From the NCBI GenBank assembly GCA_964533735.1, contig CAZHMD010000008.1, positions 1 through 64,000 on the forward strand: a stretch of 64,000 nt of DNA, read 5' to 3'. Positions 52,993 to 61,082 of this stretch are shown here, one piece after another (positions within the stretch are counted from its first letter, which is position 1; every line of letters starts with the position of its first letter). The notes beneath the pieces were generated by a model, which was given only the letters and a program-made list of their open reading frames with translations, made no database searches and was not told the DNA's origin. The translations under genes and the position numbers were made by a program. The stretch is from UBA6107 sp964533735. Lineage in GTDB: Bacteria; Chloroflexota; Anaerolineae; Anaerolineales; Anaerolineaceae.

Positions 52993-53697
52993 CTATTTTT
53001 GCTTCGCCCGGTTATTTATCCCTGCAACCCCAAGCAGAATTCCGAGCACTACTGAGAGTAATGCGGCATACAGAACCCTGTATTGTGAGGGCAGGAGAAA
53101 TGTAATAGTGTGGGCAGGGATCCAGAAAAAGGGAATGGTCTTTTTGAATACAAAGCCCCACATCCGCTGCCAATCAATTGTTTCCAGAAGAGATTGTATA
53201 GATAGTCCCTTTAACGGGAACCGACCATTATTCAACTTTATATAATTGTCGGTTAAATGATGCGTGAGCATGAGAACCGGAGAAAGGATTAGGTTCATGA
53301 ACACGGAAGTCAGAAAAGCCAGCAGCAACCTGCCCCAAAAAGTTTCTGCAGATTGCAGAGCGGGGAAGGCTGCGGCAACTCCGGTGGAAAAAATGAGGAA
53401 TGCCCAGTAGATGAAAATTCCAAGTACACCCCAAATGAGGCTTTTAGGAAGTATTCCGAAGCCAATTAGCGAGTAGGAATGCTCTTTCAATCTTCGGGCG
53501 ATCCACTCGCCGCCCGTGGCAAGGATGGCAAACTTAATAAAAGAAAGCAGGATAGGCGCGGCATTATAGGCACTCTCGTACAAGGAGCGCGATCCGGGCA
53601 GGAGAAAGAACACTAACAATCCTGCTGCTAATAACCCGACGACTGCATCACCAATTAACATTACACCTCGCGATGGATGTGGGTTTAAGAATTCCAC
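52993..53697 (-). CDS. Membrane protein, possibly Mpv17/PMP22-like
   Basis: 234 residues with about five or six membrane helices. The C-terminal block FFWIPAHTITFLLPSQYRVLYAALLSV recalls the Mpv17/PMP22 consensus (W-P-x-x-x-x-x-F-x-x-V-P-x-x-x-R), and the N-terminal RGVMLIGDAVVG also resembles the start of that family (T-x-G-x-L-x-G-x-G-D). The match is suggestive only. Mpv17-like proteins form membrane channels in mitochondria and occur in some bacteria. The role here is unknown. Confidence 0.5.
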   Translation of the reverse strand: MEFLNPHPSRGVMLIGDAVVGLLAAGLLVFFLLPGSRSLYESAYNAAPILLSFIKFAILATGGEWIARRLKEHSYSLIGFGILPKSLIWGVLGIFIYWAFLIFSTGVAAAFPALQSAETFWGRLLLAFLTSVFMNLILSPVLMLTHHLTDNYIKLNNGRFPLKGLSIQSLLETIDWQRMWGFVFKKTIPFFWIPAHTITFLLPSQYRVLYAALLSVVLGILLGVAGINNRAKQK

Positions 53698-53768
53698 CGC
53701 GATTATTATATTCGATACCTGGGATTATGAAGGAAACCAGTGAATCTGCAGGAGGACTCTTGAAAAAG

Positions 53769-55163
53769 CTACCCGGTCGAAATATTTGCCGGCAAGTGAA
53801 TGGTTACCTCCAACCCGCCTTGAACTCGATTTTGTGCTGTAATTGTTCCCCCCTGGGCTTCTACAAGTTGTTTGCAGATTGCCAGTCCAAGCCCGGCTCC
53901 ACCGCTAACACGGGCGCGGGATTTTTCACCCCGCCAAAAACGGTCAAAGATGTAAGGCAACTCTGCTTCAGGTACTCCGGGACCGCTATCGGCAACTTTC
54001 AGTGTTACATTCATGTCGTCTTTCTCAATGGAGAGCAGGATTTTGCCGTTTGCCGGAGCATAGCGCAGGGAATTTCCCATCAAGTTGGCAATGACCTGCT
54101 CAATGCGCTGCGGATCGACGGACGCCAGGATAACCTCCTGGTCTGATCGAAGTTCGATTTCATTCATTTTGGTTTTTGCCTGTGGGGCAAATAAGGTTAT
54201 GGATTTTCTCAACAGTTCAACCAGGTTGGTTTCTTTTATTTCGAAGTGCAGCTGCCGCGACTCCGCCATAGTTAATAATCTGAGATCTTCCACCAGGCGT
54301 TCCAACTTGTAGGTTTCCTCAAGTGCCTGTGCGATATTAGCCTCATTCGGAGGATAGACACCATCCAGGATGCCTTCAAGCCGGCCGCGCAGAACGGAGA
54401 GCGGCGTGCGTAACTCGTGAGCCACATCCGCAAGCAGCGCCTTACGCTCGTTATCATTGCGTTCCAGTGTTTCGGTCATGTGGTTAAAATGCTGAACAAG
54501 CGTGCCGATGTCATCCTGCGACTCACGGATTTTGATGCGTGTTTTAAGGTTACCCGCTGAAACGCTTTCAGCAGCAGCGATCACTTCTGAAAGGGGATTC
54601 ACCATGCGGCGCATTAACAGAAATCCGATGACCAAGGTGAGTAAAAGCATCAGTCCGCTGACAATGATTACCGGGTTGAGGACACCCAGGCTTAACCTTA
54701 CTGGATGGGGTAAGTTGACTCTATCGACCAGTAATGTGCCAATTACCTGACCATCAGCCTTCAGGTCAAATACCTGGGCGTTCATCAACATTCCAGGCTC
54801 CATCATCATGCCCATGACCGGCTGCCGCTTGCCGTAATAAAGCACGACATTGCCATCTTTGTCCAGTAAAACAGCGCGCTCCCATTCCAGGCGGAGCAGG
54901 CGGGATTCCGGCGATTTACCCGCGCGAATTAACTCATCAATACCGTCCCAACTTCCGTGACCGATGTAATACGCTTCGAGGATGGTGGCGTTGGGGGATT
55001 TGTAGAACGGGTTGTTAGCGGTGTTGGAGCTTAACTCATAAATGGTGGTACCGATTACCACGAGAATCGTGACTCCGACCACCAGCACCAATGCCCGCAG
55101 CAGGATCAGCACCATCCTGCGTTGTATGGTCTTAATGGATCGGACAGGGGGTTCGTTAATCAT
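53769..55163 (-). CDS. Sensor histidine kinase
   Basis: 464 residues from ATG 55163, overlapping the regulator stop by 8 nt (ATGATTAA); an in-frame extension upstream lies inside the regulator gene. Two membrane helices (about 15-40 and 160-185) flank a sensor region of about 120 residues with a Met-rich stretch (MGMMMEPGMLM) that could bind copper or another soft metal. HAMP follows, then H-box VAHELRTPLSV, N-box GNSLRYAPANG, DSGPGVP and GGAGLGLAI. Partner of the OmpR-type regulator encoded upstream. Confidence 0.94.
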   Translation of the reverse strand: MINEPPVRSIKTIQRRMVLILLRALVLVVGVTILVVIGTTIYELSSNTANNPFYKSPNATILEAYYIGHGSWDGIDELIRAGKSPESRLLRLEWERAVLLDKDGNVVLYYGKRQPVMGMMMEPGMLMNAQVFDLKADGQVIGTLLVDRVNLPHPVRLSLGVLNPVIIVSGLMLLLTLVIGFLLMRRMVNPLSEVIAAAESVSAGNLKTRIKIRESQDDIGTLVQHFNHMTETLERNDNERKALLADVAHELRTPLSVLRGRLEGILDGVYPPNEANIAQALEETYKLERLVEDLRLLTMAESRQLHFEIKETNLVELLRKSITLFAPQAKTKMNEIELRSDQEVILASVDPQRIEQVIANLMGNSLRYAPANGKILLSIEKDDMNVTLKVADSGPGVPEAELPYIFDRFWRGEKSRARVSGGAGLGLAICKQLVEAQGGTITAQNRVQGGLEVTIHLPANISTG

Positions 55164-55845
55164 TGGCTCTCTCATTGAACTTATAACCGACCCCATGAAT
55201 GGTGACGATCCATTCAATCCCGGTCCCGTCAAAGTCAAGTTTCTTGCGCAGATTGCGGATGTGCGAGTCGATGGCTCTTTCGTAACTTTCGAAAGTAACG
55301 CCGCGCACTGCCAGCAGCAGCTGCGAACGGGAAAAAATCCTGCCGGGCTGGCTGGCAAGTGTGGCAAGGATTTCGAATTCTGTGGGTGTTAGAGAGATTT
55401 CCTTCTCATTAATAAGAACGATGAATCGATTGCGGTCTAGTGTGAGGATTCCAGCGCGGATTACTTCCGCACTGGCGTCTCCTTGTGCGCGCCGCAGCAC
55501 GGCCCGTACGCGCGCCACCATTTCACGGGGGCTGAATGGTTTGGTTATGTAATCATCCGCGCCGATCTCCAACCCGATCAATTTATCAGTTTCTTCCACC
55601 CTGGCAGTCAGCATTATGATGGGGATTTTAGTCTCCCGGCGAAGTTCGCGGCAGATATCCAACCCGTCAATCCCCGGGAGCATTAAGTCTAGCAATACCA
55701 GATCGGGTTTTTCAACACGGGCTTTTTCAAGTCCTGCCAGGCCATCAAGCGAGGTGACCACCTGAAAACCTGCTGCTTTCAGGTAATCCTGGCAGATTTC
55801 AACGATCTTGGCTTCGTCATCTATTATTAAGACCTTTTTCGCCAT
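55156..55845 (-). CDS. OmpR/PhoB-family response regulator
   Basis: 229 residues. Receiver domain with IIDDE, phospho-Asp in LVLLDLMLPGIDG and Lys in YITKPFSP; winged-helix DNA-binding domain from about 130 (LTPTEFEILATLASQPG, IDSHIRNLRKKL, GVGYKF). First gene of the two-component operon. The upstream spacer holds direct TATGCAGAA repeats that may be its own binding sites. Confidence 0.95.
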   Translation of the reverse strand: MAKKVLIIDDEAKIVEICQDYLKAAGFQVVTSLDGLAGLEKARVEKPDLVLLDLMLPGIDGLDICRELRRETKIPIIMLTARVEETDKLIGLEIGADDYITKPFSPREMVARVRAVLRRAQGDASAEVIRAGILTLDRNRFIVLINEKEISLTPTEFEILATLASQPGRIFSRSQLLLAVRGVTFESYERAIDSHIRNLRKKLDFDGTGIEWIVTIHGVGYKFNERAND

Positions 55846-55882
55846 GTTACTCTGATTATCTCATACTCCATTAGGTGGAAAC

Positions 55883-55920
55883 AGCAGGGGTTGTCATCAC
55901 CGGGGAAGGCAACCCCTGCT
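55883..55920. other. Strong hairpin in regulator upstream region
   Basis: The 11-bp inverted repeat AGCAGGGGTTG/CAACCCCTGCT has a 16-nt loop. It lies about 40 bp upstream of the regulator ATG. It could be part of the 5' leader or an operator. Confidence 0.4.
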
Positions 55921-56065
55921 GACCCGGATTCGGGCATGTGAGGATCTTTGATAGATTGGGCCTGAGGAATAAGCGGATTCACAACTGGAGGCCTCCACGG
56001 CAATATCGCACCCAGGCGGGTTCTGGTTATAACCGTTTTTTGATACTCTAGTTTTACTCTTCAGA

Positions 56066-56251
56066 TATGCAGAAAATATGCAGAAGGTGGTGAGAGATGT
56101 CGAAAAAAACTCTCCCTTTTGGCAGGAGTACACAAAGGGGAGAGTCATAACGAGAGAGATTCGATCAAGGAGGTGAATGAAATCTTTCCAACTGTAGGAT
56201 ATCAACAAGATTTGCAGGAATTATGCAGAATTCTTTGATAAATATGCAGAA
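56066..56251. promoter_or_regulatory. Four TATGCAGAA direct repeats upstream of two-component operon
   Basis: Copies at 56066-56074, 56077-56085, 56222-56230 and 56243-56251. Pairs are spaced 11 and 21 bp, that is one and two helical turns, as expected for a tandem-binding OmpR/PhoB-type regulator. The rest of the 455-bp spacer holds a 17-codon ORF (56098-56151) over a hairpin at 56109-56145, but nothing clearly coding. Confidence 0.4.
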
Positions 56252-56278
56252 AGGCTGACCTTCTTGTCAGCCTTTCTT
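56250..56278. terminator. Intrinsic terminator
   Basis: The 10-bp stem AAAGGCTGAC/GTCAGCCTTT has a 6-nt loop. It ends the oxidase-like operon on the - strand (the last gene stops at 56301). It has CTT after it on the + strand. Confidence 0.7.
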
Positions 56279-56300
56279 ATCTCAACAACTGAAAACGGAA

Positions 56301-56978
56301 TTAGATCGAGTGGATTTTTTCCTTGATGAGAATAACCGTGCTTTTGGCGGGAACGATCAGAGCAATCCCTACCAGTGAACAAACGATAGCTGCCAGGATC
56401 ATAGTGGCATGAAATGCGTCAGCATAATTGACGTTACTCCAGGTGTGGGTGCCAGCCATGAAGTATTGAATGGTTAGGCAAAGAACCCCCGCAGCAATGG
56501 AGGAAACACCAGCGGCAATTTTCTTCTCCTTGCGCGGTGCCTTGGAGTAATCCACTCCCTTCCAGATTGGAGGGATGCGAATGAGCAGGAAGAGTACCAG
56601 GGTTAACACCGTCGTATACACCACAGCGTCCACTGGCATTGAGGAGCCTCGCAGCATACGCGAGGTGTACATATGCAATCCACCGACCAATACGCCAGCA
56701 ATTAAGGCTATCAGTGCAGCTTTGTAACCGTCTTTATGACCTTTCACCAGCTTCACCAAGGCGCGAATCCCCAGCACACCGATGGCAATGGTGACGATGA
56801 CGTACAGGATGTACAACCATTGAAATGGCGCAAGCGGTGCCATGCTATCCCATTTGGTTGGCAGCAGGGCAGCGCATGAAGTACCTGCGCCGCCAAGAAT
56901 GGTGAAGGCTGCTGTGAGCGACATGAAGAGAATTCCTAAAAAGCGCAGGAATTTTGAAAAGAAGCTGGTTGGTGACAT
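56301..56978 (-). CDS. Hypothetical membrane protein of the oxidase-like operon
   Basis: 225 residues with about six membrane helices (for example LRFLGILFMSLTAAFTILGG, WLYILYVIVTIAIGVLGI, VVYTTVLTLVLFLLIRIP, ATMILAAIVCSLVGIALIV). No known family. It contains His residues in GGLHMYTS, GTHTWS and DAFHATM, so it could hold a cofactor. It follows ctaB by 19 bp and ends before a terminator, so it is the last gene of the operon. A structural or assembly partner of the oxidase-like protein is possible. Confidence 0.7.
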   Translation of the reverse strand: MSPTSFFSKFLRFLGILFMSLTAAFTILGGAGTSCAALLPTKWDSMAPLAPFQWLYILYVIVTIAIGVLGIRALVKLVKGHKDGYKAALIALIAGVLVGGLHMYTSRMLRGSSMPVDAVVYTTVLTLVLFLLIRIPPIWKGVDYSKAPRKEKKIAAGVSSIAAGVLCLTIQYFMAGTHTWSNVNYADAFHATMILAAIVCSLVGIALIVPAKSTVILIKEKIHSI

Positions 56979-56997
56979 TGTTCCCTCCTTTGATGAA

Positions 56998-57867
56998 TTA
57001 AAAAGCCAGCAGCAGCATGGCTGCCAGCATGTATACCGATGCGTATTTGAACAAACCGAGATTCGCCTTGCGAGATGGTTTAAACAACACGAACAGCGCC
57101 ATCATCACCAGCGCACCTGAAAGGATGCCCAGCAGATGCAGGAAACCACCACTGACCTGGATCAGGATGGCTGCAGAAGTGATCAATGCCGCAGCAATGA
57201 TTGTGGAAACGACCACTACGTTGCGCGTGAATATCACGCCGTAAGTGGATGGGAAGGTGGGGATGCCTGCAGCTGCATAATCCTCAACGTAATGGATGGA
57301 GAAAGTGAGGATGTGCGTGGGGATCCAAAACAATACCGAGAGCATCAGCAGTAACCCTATCACATCTACCTGCCCCATTCCCAATACCCGTCCAGCCAAT
57401 ATGGGCATACCCCCCGCAATCCCACCCCAAACGACAGACCAGCAGGTTTTACGTTTTAGCCAGATGGTGTAAACCAAAAAGTCAATTACGATCCCGAAGA
57501 AAAGGACCAGGCTGTAGAGCGGCGCAAGCAGGAATCCGATGCCCACTCCCAGTATTGACAGAACGATCCCAAGGTTGAGCGCGTTGCGGGGAGGTATCTT
57601 CCCCTGTGCCAGCGGCCGGTAGTGCGTGCGGTTCATCACGCTGTCTATGTCCCGGTCGTACCACATGTTCAACACTGTGCTGCCGGCGATGGCGAATAAA
57701 AGGCTGAACACCAGTGCTGCCATGCTGCTCCAGTGTTGGATTGGACAGCGCGCACTCATAAACCCTGCCACACCGGTCACAGTTAATAACAGGGTCTGAA
57801 GGCTTTTGAATAACGGCCAGTATTGTTTAATTGTTTTCCAGAGCATTCTCATTCCATTATCCATCAT
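56998..57867 (-). CDS. ctaB: Protoheme IX farnesyltransferase (heme O synthase)
   Basis: 289 residues, about nine membrane helices, a UbiA-type prenyltransferase. NMWYDRDIDSVMNRTHYRPLAQG is the first Asp-rich motif specific to heme O synthases (NxxxDxxxD plus MxRTxxRP). It adds a farnesyl group to heme B to give heme O, used only by heme-copper oxidases, which supports an oxidase function for the neighbouring 494-residue protein. Its ATG follows the stop of the lipoprotein gene directly (TAAATG). Confidence 0.96.
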   Translation of the reverse strand: MMDNGMRMLWKTIKQYWPLFKSLQTLLLTVTGVAGFMSARCPIQHWSSMAALVFSLLFAIAGSTVLNMWYDRDIDSVMNRTHYRPLAQGKIPPRNALNLGIVLSILGVGIGFLLAPLYSLVLFFGIVIDFLVYTIWLKRKTCWSVVWGGIAGGMPILAGRVLGMGQVDVIGLLLMLSVLFWIPTHILTFSIHYVEDYAAAGIPTFPSTYGVIFTRNVVVVSTIIAAALITSAAILIQVSGGFLHLLGILSGALVMMALFVLFKPSRKANLGLFKYASVYMLAAMLLLAF

Positions 57868-58764
57868 TTAAGGCTGCCGTGCACAACGGAACCCTACCGC
57901 TGGACCAGTGAAAGTAGGGGTGGCGTTGTTGGTGACCCATGCGCGCAATGTGTTCTCGTAATGATTCTTGCTGCCTCCGCGCATGTAGCGGTAGTGCTGG
58001 TCAGGATAGACATCTCCGGTCCATTGCCACACATTCCCGGCCATGTCGTATAAGCCATAAGGGCTGGCATTGGAGAGGGTCGTGTAACCGTTGTAACTCT
58101 TGCCGTTGTAAAAACCAACCGGTGTGGTGTTGGAGCCGGATGTGCGCATACTTTCAAACGGATCACGGCTGGCGGTAAAGTTGGCAATATTACGGGTGAT
58201 GGAATTACCCCAGGGAAATGCGCGCCCATCTGTTCCGCGGGCGGCTTTTTCCCATTCGAGTTCGGTTGGCAGGCGCCAACCGTAAAACTCGCAGTAGGCT
58301 CTGGCACCAAACCACGAGACCATGGTCATGGGGTGATTCTCGTAACCCGCTTTTGAGGTGAATACTGAGTCTTTATAGCTCAGGCGTAAAGCTGGTTCTT
58401 CAATATTGATATAGAGGTAATCGCCGGCGGGGATTTCCTCTTCGTGGCGGAAAGCATTGAACTTGTCCCCGGGGTAGGGTCCGACCACCTGTTTATCGAC
58501 CACGGTTGCTTTTTGGGTTTCAAGTACCTCATTGAGAAACAGGGCATATTGGGCGTTGGTCACAGTGGTGACCATGATCTCAAAAGTGTTTGCTATACTG
58601 ACTTCCTCATTAAACTGTCCCTTGAGGAACTCACCCGCGGGGATGACCGCCCAGGAGTCTGGATTAATGCCGGTATCGAAAACAGGAATGGGTGCGTTCA
58701 GGTCAACCGGCTGGCAGGCAACGAGAAACACAAGGGTAAGCAGAAGCAGGAGGAGTCTTTTCAT
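57868..58764 (-). CDS. SUMF1/FGE-fold lipoprotein
   Basis: 298 residues. A lipoprotein signal ends LVAC (Cys17). The rest is a formylglycine-generating-enzyme sulfatase-modifying fold: FEIMVTTVTNAQYALFL, HPMTMVSWFGARAYCEFYGWRLPTELEWEKAARG, MAGNVWQWTGDVY and the terminal RGGSKNHYENTLRAW with VGFRCARQP. True FGEs have two cysteines in the RGGSxxCxxxxC region that bind copper; here they are Asn/Tyr-like positions, so it is not an FGE. It may be a structural or ligand-binding subunit facing outward. It overlaps the oxidase-like gene by 4 nt, implying a common function. Confidence 0.88.
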   Translation of the reverse strand: MKRLLLLLLTLVFLVACQPVDLNAPIPVFDTGINPDSWAVIPAGEFLKGQFNEEVSIANTFEIMVTTVTNAQYALFLNEVLETQKATVVDKQVVGPYPGDKFNAFRHEEEIPAGDYLYINIEEPALRLSYKDSVFTSKAGYENHPMTMVSWFGARAYCEFYGWRLPTELEWEKAARGTDGRAFPWGNSITRNIANFTASRDPFESMRTSGSNTTPVGFYNGKSYNGYTTLSNASPYGLYDMAGNVWQWTGDVYPDQHYRYMRGGSKNHYENTLRAWVTNNATPTFTGPAVGFRCARQP

Positions 58765-60245
58765 TTCTTCACCTCCACACCTGTGATGGCGGTTTCTTTT
58801 GTTTCAACTGACCAGCGGCCTTTCTTCTTAAAGAGGTCGATTAAACGCCACACCATTAAGACAGCCAGGATGAGAAGCACAGCGATGATGCCGATATCTC
58901 CCAATAAGGTTGTGGTATTGACCAAAGGCTGCTGGGTGGCTTCGGGAGTGATGAGGCGGCGCATTTCGTAAATCGTAACCGCACCAAATGCCAGGTCGGA
59001 GCCAATGATCAAAATCCAGCCGAACCACTGGCGCGGTCGGCCTTTCAAACCCGCCAGATCGGCGTAGAACATCAGCAGGATGGTTGCGGTAAGGGTGGCG
59101 AGGATATGCCAATGACCGGTGAGTATGGAGCGTTCGTCCATGAACTGCCACTGGCGGAAGATCTCATCCAGTTTGACGGCCGTGAAAATGCCCACTCCAC
59201 TTACGGTAAAGTTCATGAAGACCATCTGCCAGGTAGCGCCAAATTTCAGGGGGTCGCTCAGCAGGGCACGCAGGCGCTGGAAGAAATTGGCTTTCACCAA
59301 CCCCTTTCCTGCCAACCCTTCCCGGATGAGTTTGCCCCAGGAATAAATCACCAGGAATAATGCCCCCAGCATCGCCAGGGTGGATCCACCGTAGATGATA
59401 AAATGTGCGGCGGTTTCAAACGGGACCACCAGCCATGTGCCCATTGCCAGCACAAGCGAGCCGACGATCATCAACGGCATGGCTAGTTTATGCCAGATAC
59501 CTTTGAAGTCCATCCAACGGCCGATGATAAGGGCGCAGCAAATGGAGATGAGTGCCAGCATAATGTGCAGGTGCCCGATCACCGAGAGGTCGAAGATGGT
59601 TTTGTGGGGAGTGCGGACGACATTCTCAGCCAGAAACACAGTAAAGCCGTTGCCAAAAAAGGAGCCGGGGATGGCGCCAAAGAGGGCGGAGATGAGGGTG
59701 GCGGATGCCATGGTGAAAAAGGCAACGCGCTCAAGGCTCACTCCCCTGCGGGTATGCGCGTAGGCGTTATCAGCGACTCTATACTCCTTGCGCCAGGGCC
59801 ATATGGCATATAGTAAGGTGCAGCCGGCAAAGAAGATGAGCGATAATCCTGCAATGTAAATTCCGTGAAACGCCCAATTGTGTCCCCAGTAGGCGAACGG
59901 GAGACCGCCAAATACAGCTGCCAGGTAGCCTGCGGTGATGGTGGTGTTAATGAGGACCTTAAGGTTTTCCTTCATCGGCAGCAGACTGGTGATCATGTAG
60001 GTCTCGACAGCCACCACGATCATGGCGATAACGTGATAAAGGATCACCAGGCGTCCTTCGCGTTCGGCTTCCACCAGGTCGATGCCAAACACTCGGACGA
60101 CGACATCCTTGACACCCCAGTCCGCCATTGGACCAGAAAGCATGCCAAAAAATGCGGAGATCAGCGCTGCCAGTGCAATGCCGACCAGGATCAATCCCTT
60201 TGTGGATTTAAATAGATAAGTAAACCTTTTTGAAAACCACCCCAT
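58761..60245 (-). CDS. Heme-copper oxidase-like 12-TM protein with unusual metal site
   Basis: 494 residues, about 12 membrane helices. His71 (helix II), the GHLHIM motif (His225, His227, helix VI) and the GHWHIL motif (His378, His380, helix X) fall where heme-copper oxidase subunit I keeps its ligands, and helices VI-VII and X-XI look alike, as expected from the threefold symmetry of that fold. The His-His pair of helix VII that binds CuB is not visible; His281 at the start of helix VIII might replace it. The Tyr cross-link and proton-channel motifs are not recognisable. No CuA subunit or cytochrome c is encoded nearby. Heme O synthase in the operon and an FNR-like site upstream support a respiratory or NO-related role. 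It could be a new NO reductase-like or oxygen reductase-like branch. Confidence 0.6.
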   Translation of the reverse strand: MGWFSKRFTYLFKSTKGLILVGIALAALISAFFGMLSGPMADWGVKDVVVRVFGIDLVEAEREGRLVILYHVIAMIVVAVETYMITSLLPMKENLKVLINTTITAGYLAAVFGGLPFAYWGHNWAFHGIYIAGLSLIFFAGCTLLYAIWPWRKEYRVADNAYAHTRRGVSLERVAFFTMASATLISALFGAIPGSFFGNGFTVFLAENVVRTPHKTIFDLSVIGHLHIMLALISICCALIIGRWMDFKGIWHKLAMPLMIVGSLVLAMGTWLVVPFETAAHFIIYGGSTLAMLGALFLVIYSWGKLIREGLAGKGLVKANFFQRLRALLSDPLKFGATWQMVFMNFTVSGVGIFTAVKLDEIFRQWQFMDERSILTGHWHILATLTATILLMFYADLAGLKGRPRQWFGWILIIGSDLAFGAVTIYEMRRLITPEATQQPLVNTTTLLGDIGIIAVLLILAVLMVWRLIDLFKKKGRWSVETKETAITGVEVKK

Positions 60246-60303
60246 GAATCGCTCCTATGTATTTTGTACACTAATAGCATAGCGCGATACAAAAAAAAAT
60301 ACA

Positions 60304-60317
60304 GTGACTTTCGTCAA
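60304..60317. promoter_or_regulatory. FNR/DNR-type site in oxidase-like operon promoter
   Basis: On the - strand TTGAC-GAAA-GTCAC, an almost perfect inverted repeat of the CRP/FNR superfamily (TTGAC/TTGAT half sites), centred about 65 bp upstream of the oxidase-like ATG. The CRP/FNR gene next to it carries an E-x-x-S-R recognition helix that fits such sites. Confidence 0.6.
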
Positions 60318-60337
60318 TTTGTCAGAATTTGATACGG

Positions 60338-61024
60338 TTAATTTTCGATCCTGGCCATCAGTTGAAGTTTTTTTAAATCAATCACTTGAATGGATTTCCG
60401 GTCACAGAGGATGAGCTTATCCATTTTGAACACTTTTAATGTGCGGCTCACGGCTTCCGGTGCGGCTACCACCCGGGCTGCAATGACCTTGATCGGGTGC
60501 TGTGAGCGTTGGATGATTTCACTGCCATCGTTGCTTAATTCAACCAGATGTTTTGCCACGCGGGCTGGCACACTGCGGAAAGAAAGGTCACCATAATGAT
60601 TGATCATCATGCGGTTGCGCCGCGCGAGAACACTTAACAAACCAATGCTGACCTGCGGGTAACGTGCCAGGAGGGTGCGGAATTTATCACAGGTGATGCG
60701 CCAGAGAAGGGCGTCCCGAGTGGTGACAGCTGAAGCCGGGTTTGGTCCGCCGTCCAGCACTGGGACTTCATTGAACATCGTGACCGGGTTGATGGTGTTG
60801 AGGATGGTCTCCTGCCCGTCAGGACCATTTTTGAGCAAATTCACCTGACCCTGCACCAAAACGTACATGCCGCCACAGGCATCATTTTCATGGAAAAGGT
60901 ATTCACCGGCAATAGCCCGTTTTACCGATCCGGAGGAGACGATATCGATTAGTTCTTTGGCTGACAGATGTTTGAAATACTCGACCTGATGGAGACGTTC
61001 TGCGAACTGATCGATCTCATCCAT
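60338..61024 (-). CDS. CRP/FNR-family transcriptional regulator
   Basis: 228 residues from ATG 61024, which has TATAAT 6 nt upstream and no ribosome site; an in-frame start at 61111 overlaps the neighbouring promoter. The cyclic-nucleotide-like sensor domain covers about 8-125 (LSAKELIDIVSSGSVKRAIAGEYLF). The HTH from about 150 has the recognition helix APEAVSRTLK, that is E-x-x-S-R as in FNR and DNR. No N-terminal cysteine cluster of FNR is present, so it does not look like an iron-sulfur oxygen sensor; a heme or ligand-based DNR-like sensor is more likely. Probably controls the oxidase-like operon downstream on the same strand. Confidence 0.9.
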   Translation of the reverse strand: MDEIDQFAERLHQVEYFKHLSAKELIDIVSSGSVKRAIAGEYLFHENDACGGMYVLVQGQVNLLKNGPDGQETILNTINPVTMFNEVPVLDGGPNPASAVTTRDALLWRITCDKFRTLLARYPQVSIGLLSVLARRNRMMINHYGDLSFRSVPARVAKHLVELSNDGSEIIQRSQHPIKVIAARVVAAPEAVSRTLKVFKMDKLILCDRKSIQVIDLKKLQLMARIEN

Positions 61025-61030
61025 GAATTC

Positions 61031-61036
61031 ATTATA
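61031..61036 (-). promoter_or_regulatory. -10 box for a leaderless crp/fnr transcript
   Basis: TATAAT on the - strand ends 6 nt before ATG 61024. Confidence 0.5.
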
Positions 61037-61082
61037 CTTGAATGGTTTTTCGGAAATCCGGTTATATGGTTTAATTGAACTT

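Noticed and set aside
55156..55392. Longer start for the second histidine kinase (ATG 55367)
   Set aside because: The extra 68 residues lie inside the response regulator gene in another frame. ATG 55163 gives the usual 8-nt overlap.
60317..60345. A second FNR box (TTGAT) near the end of the crp/fnr gene
   Set aside because: TTGATACGGTTAA has only one good half site and overlaps the end region of the regulator gene.
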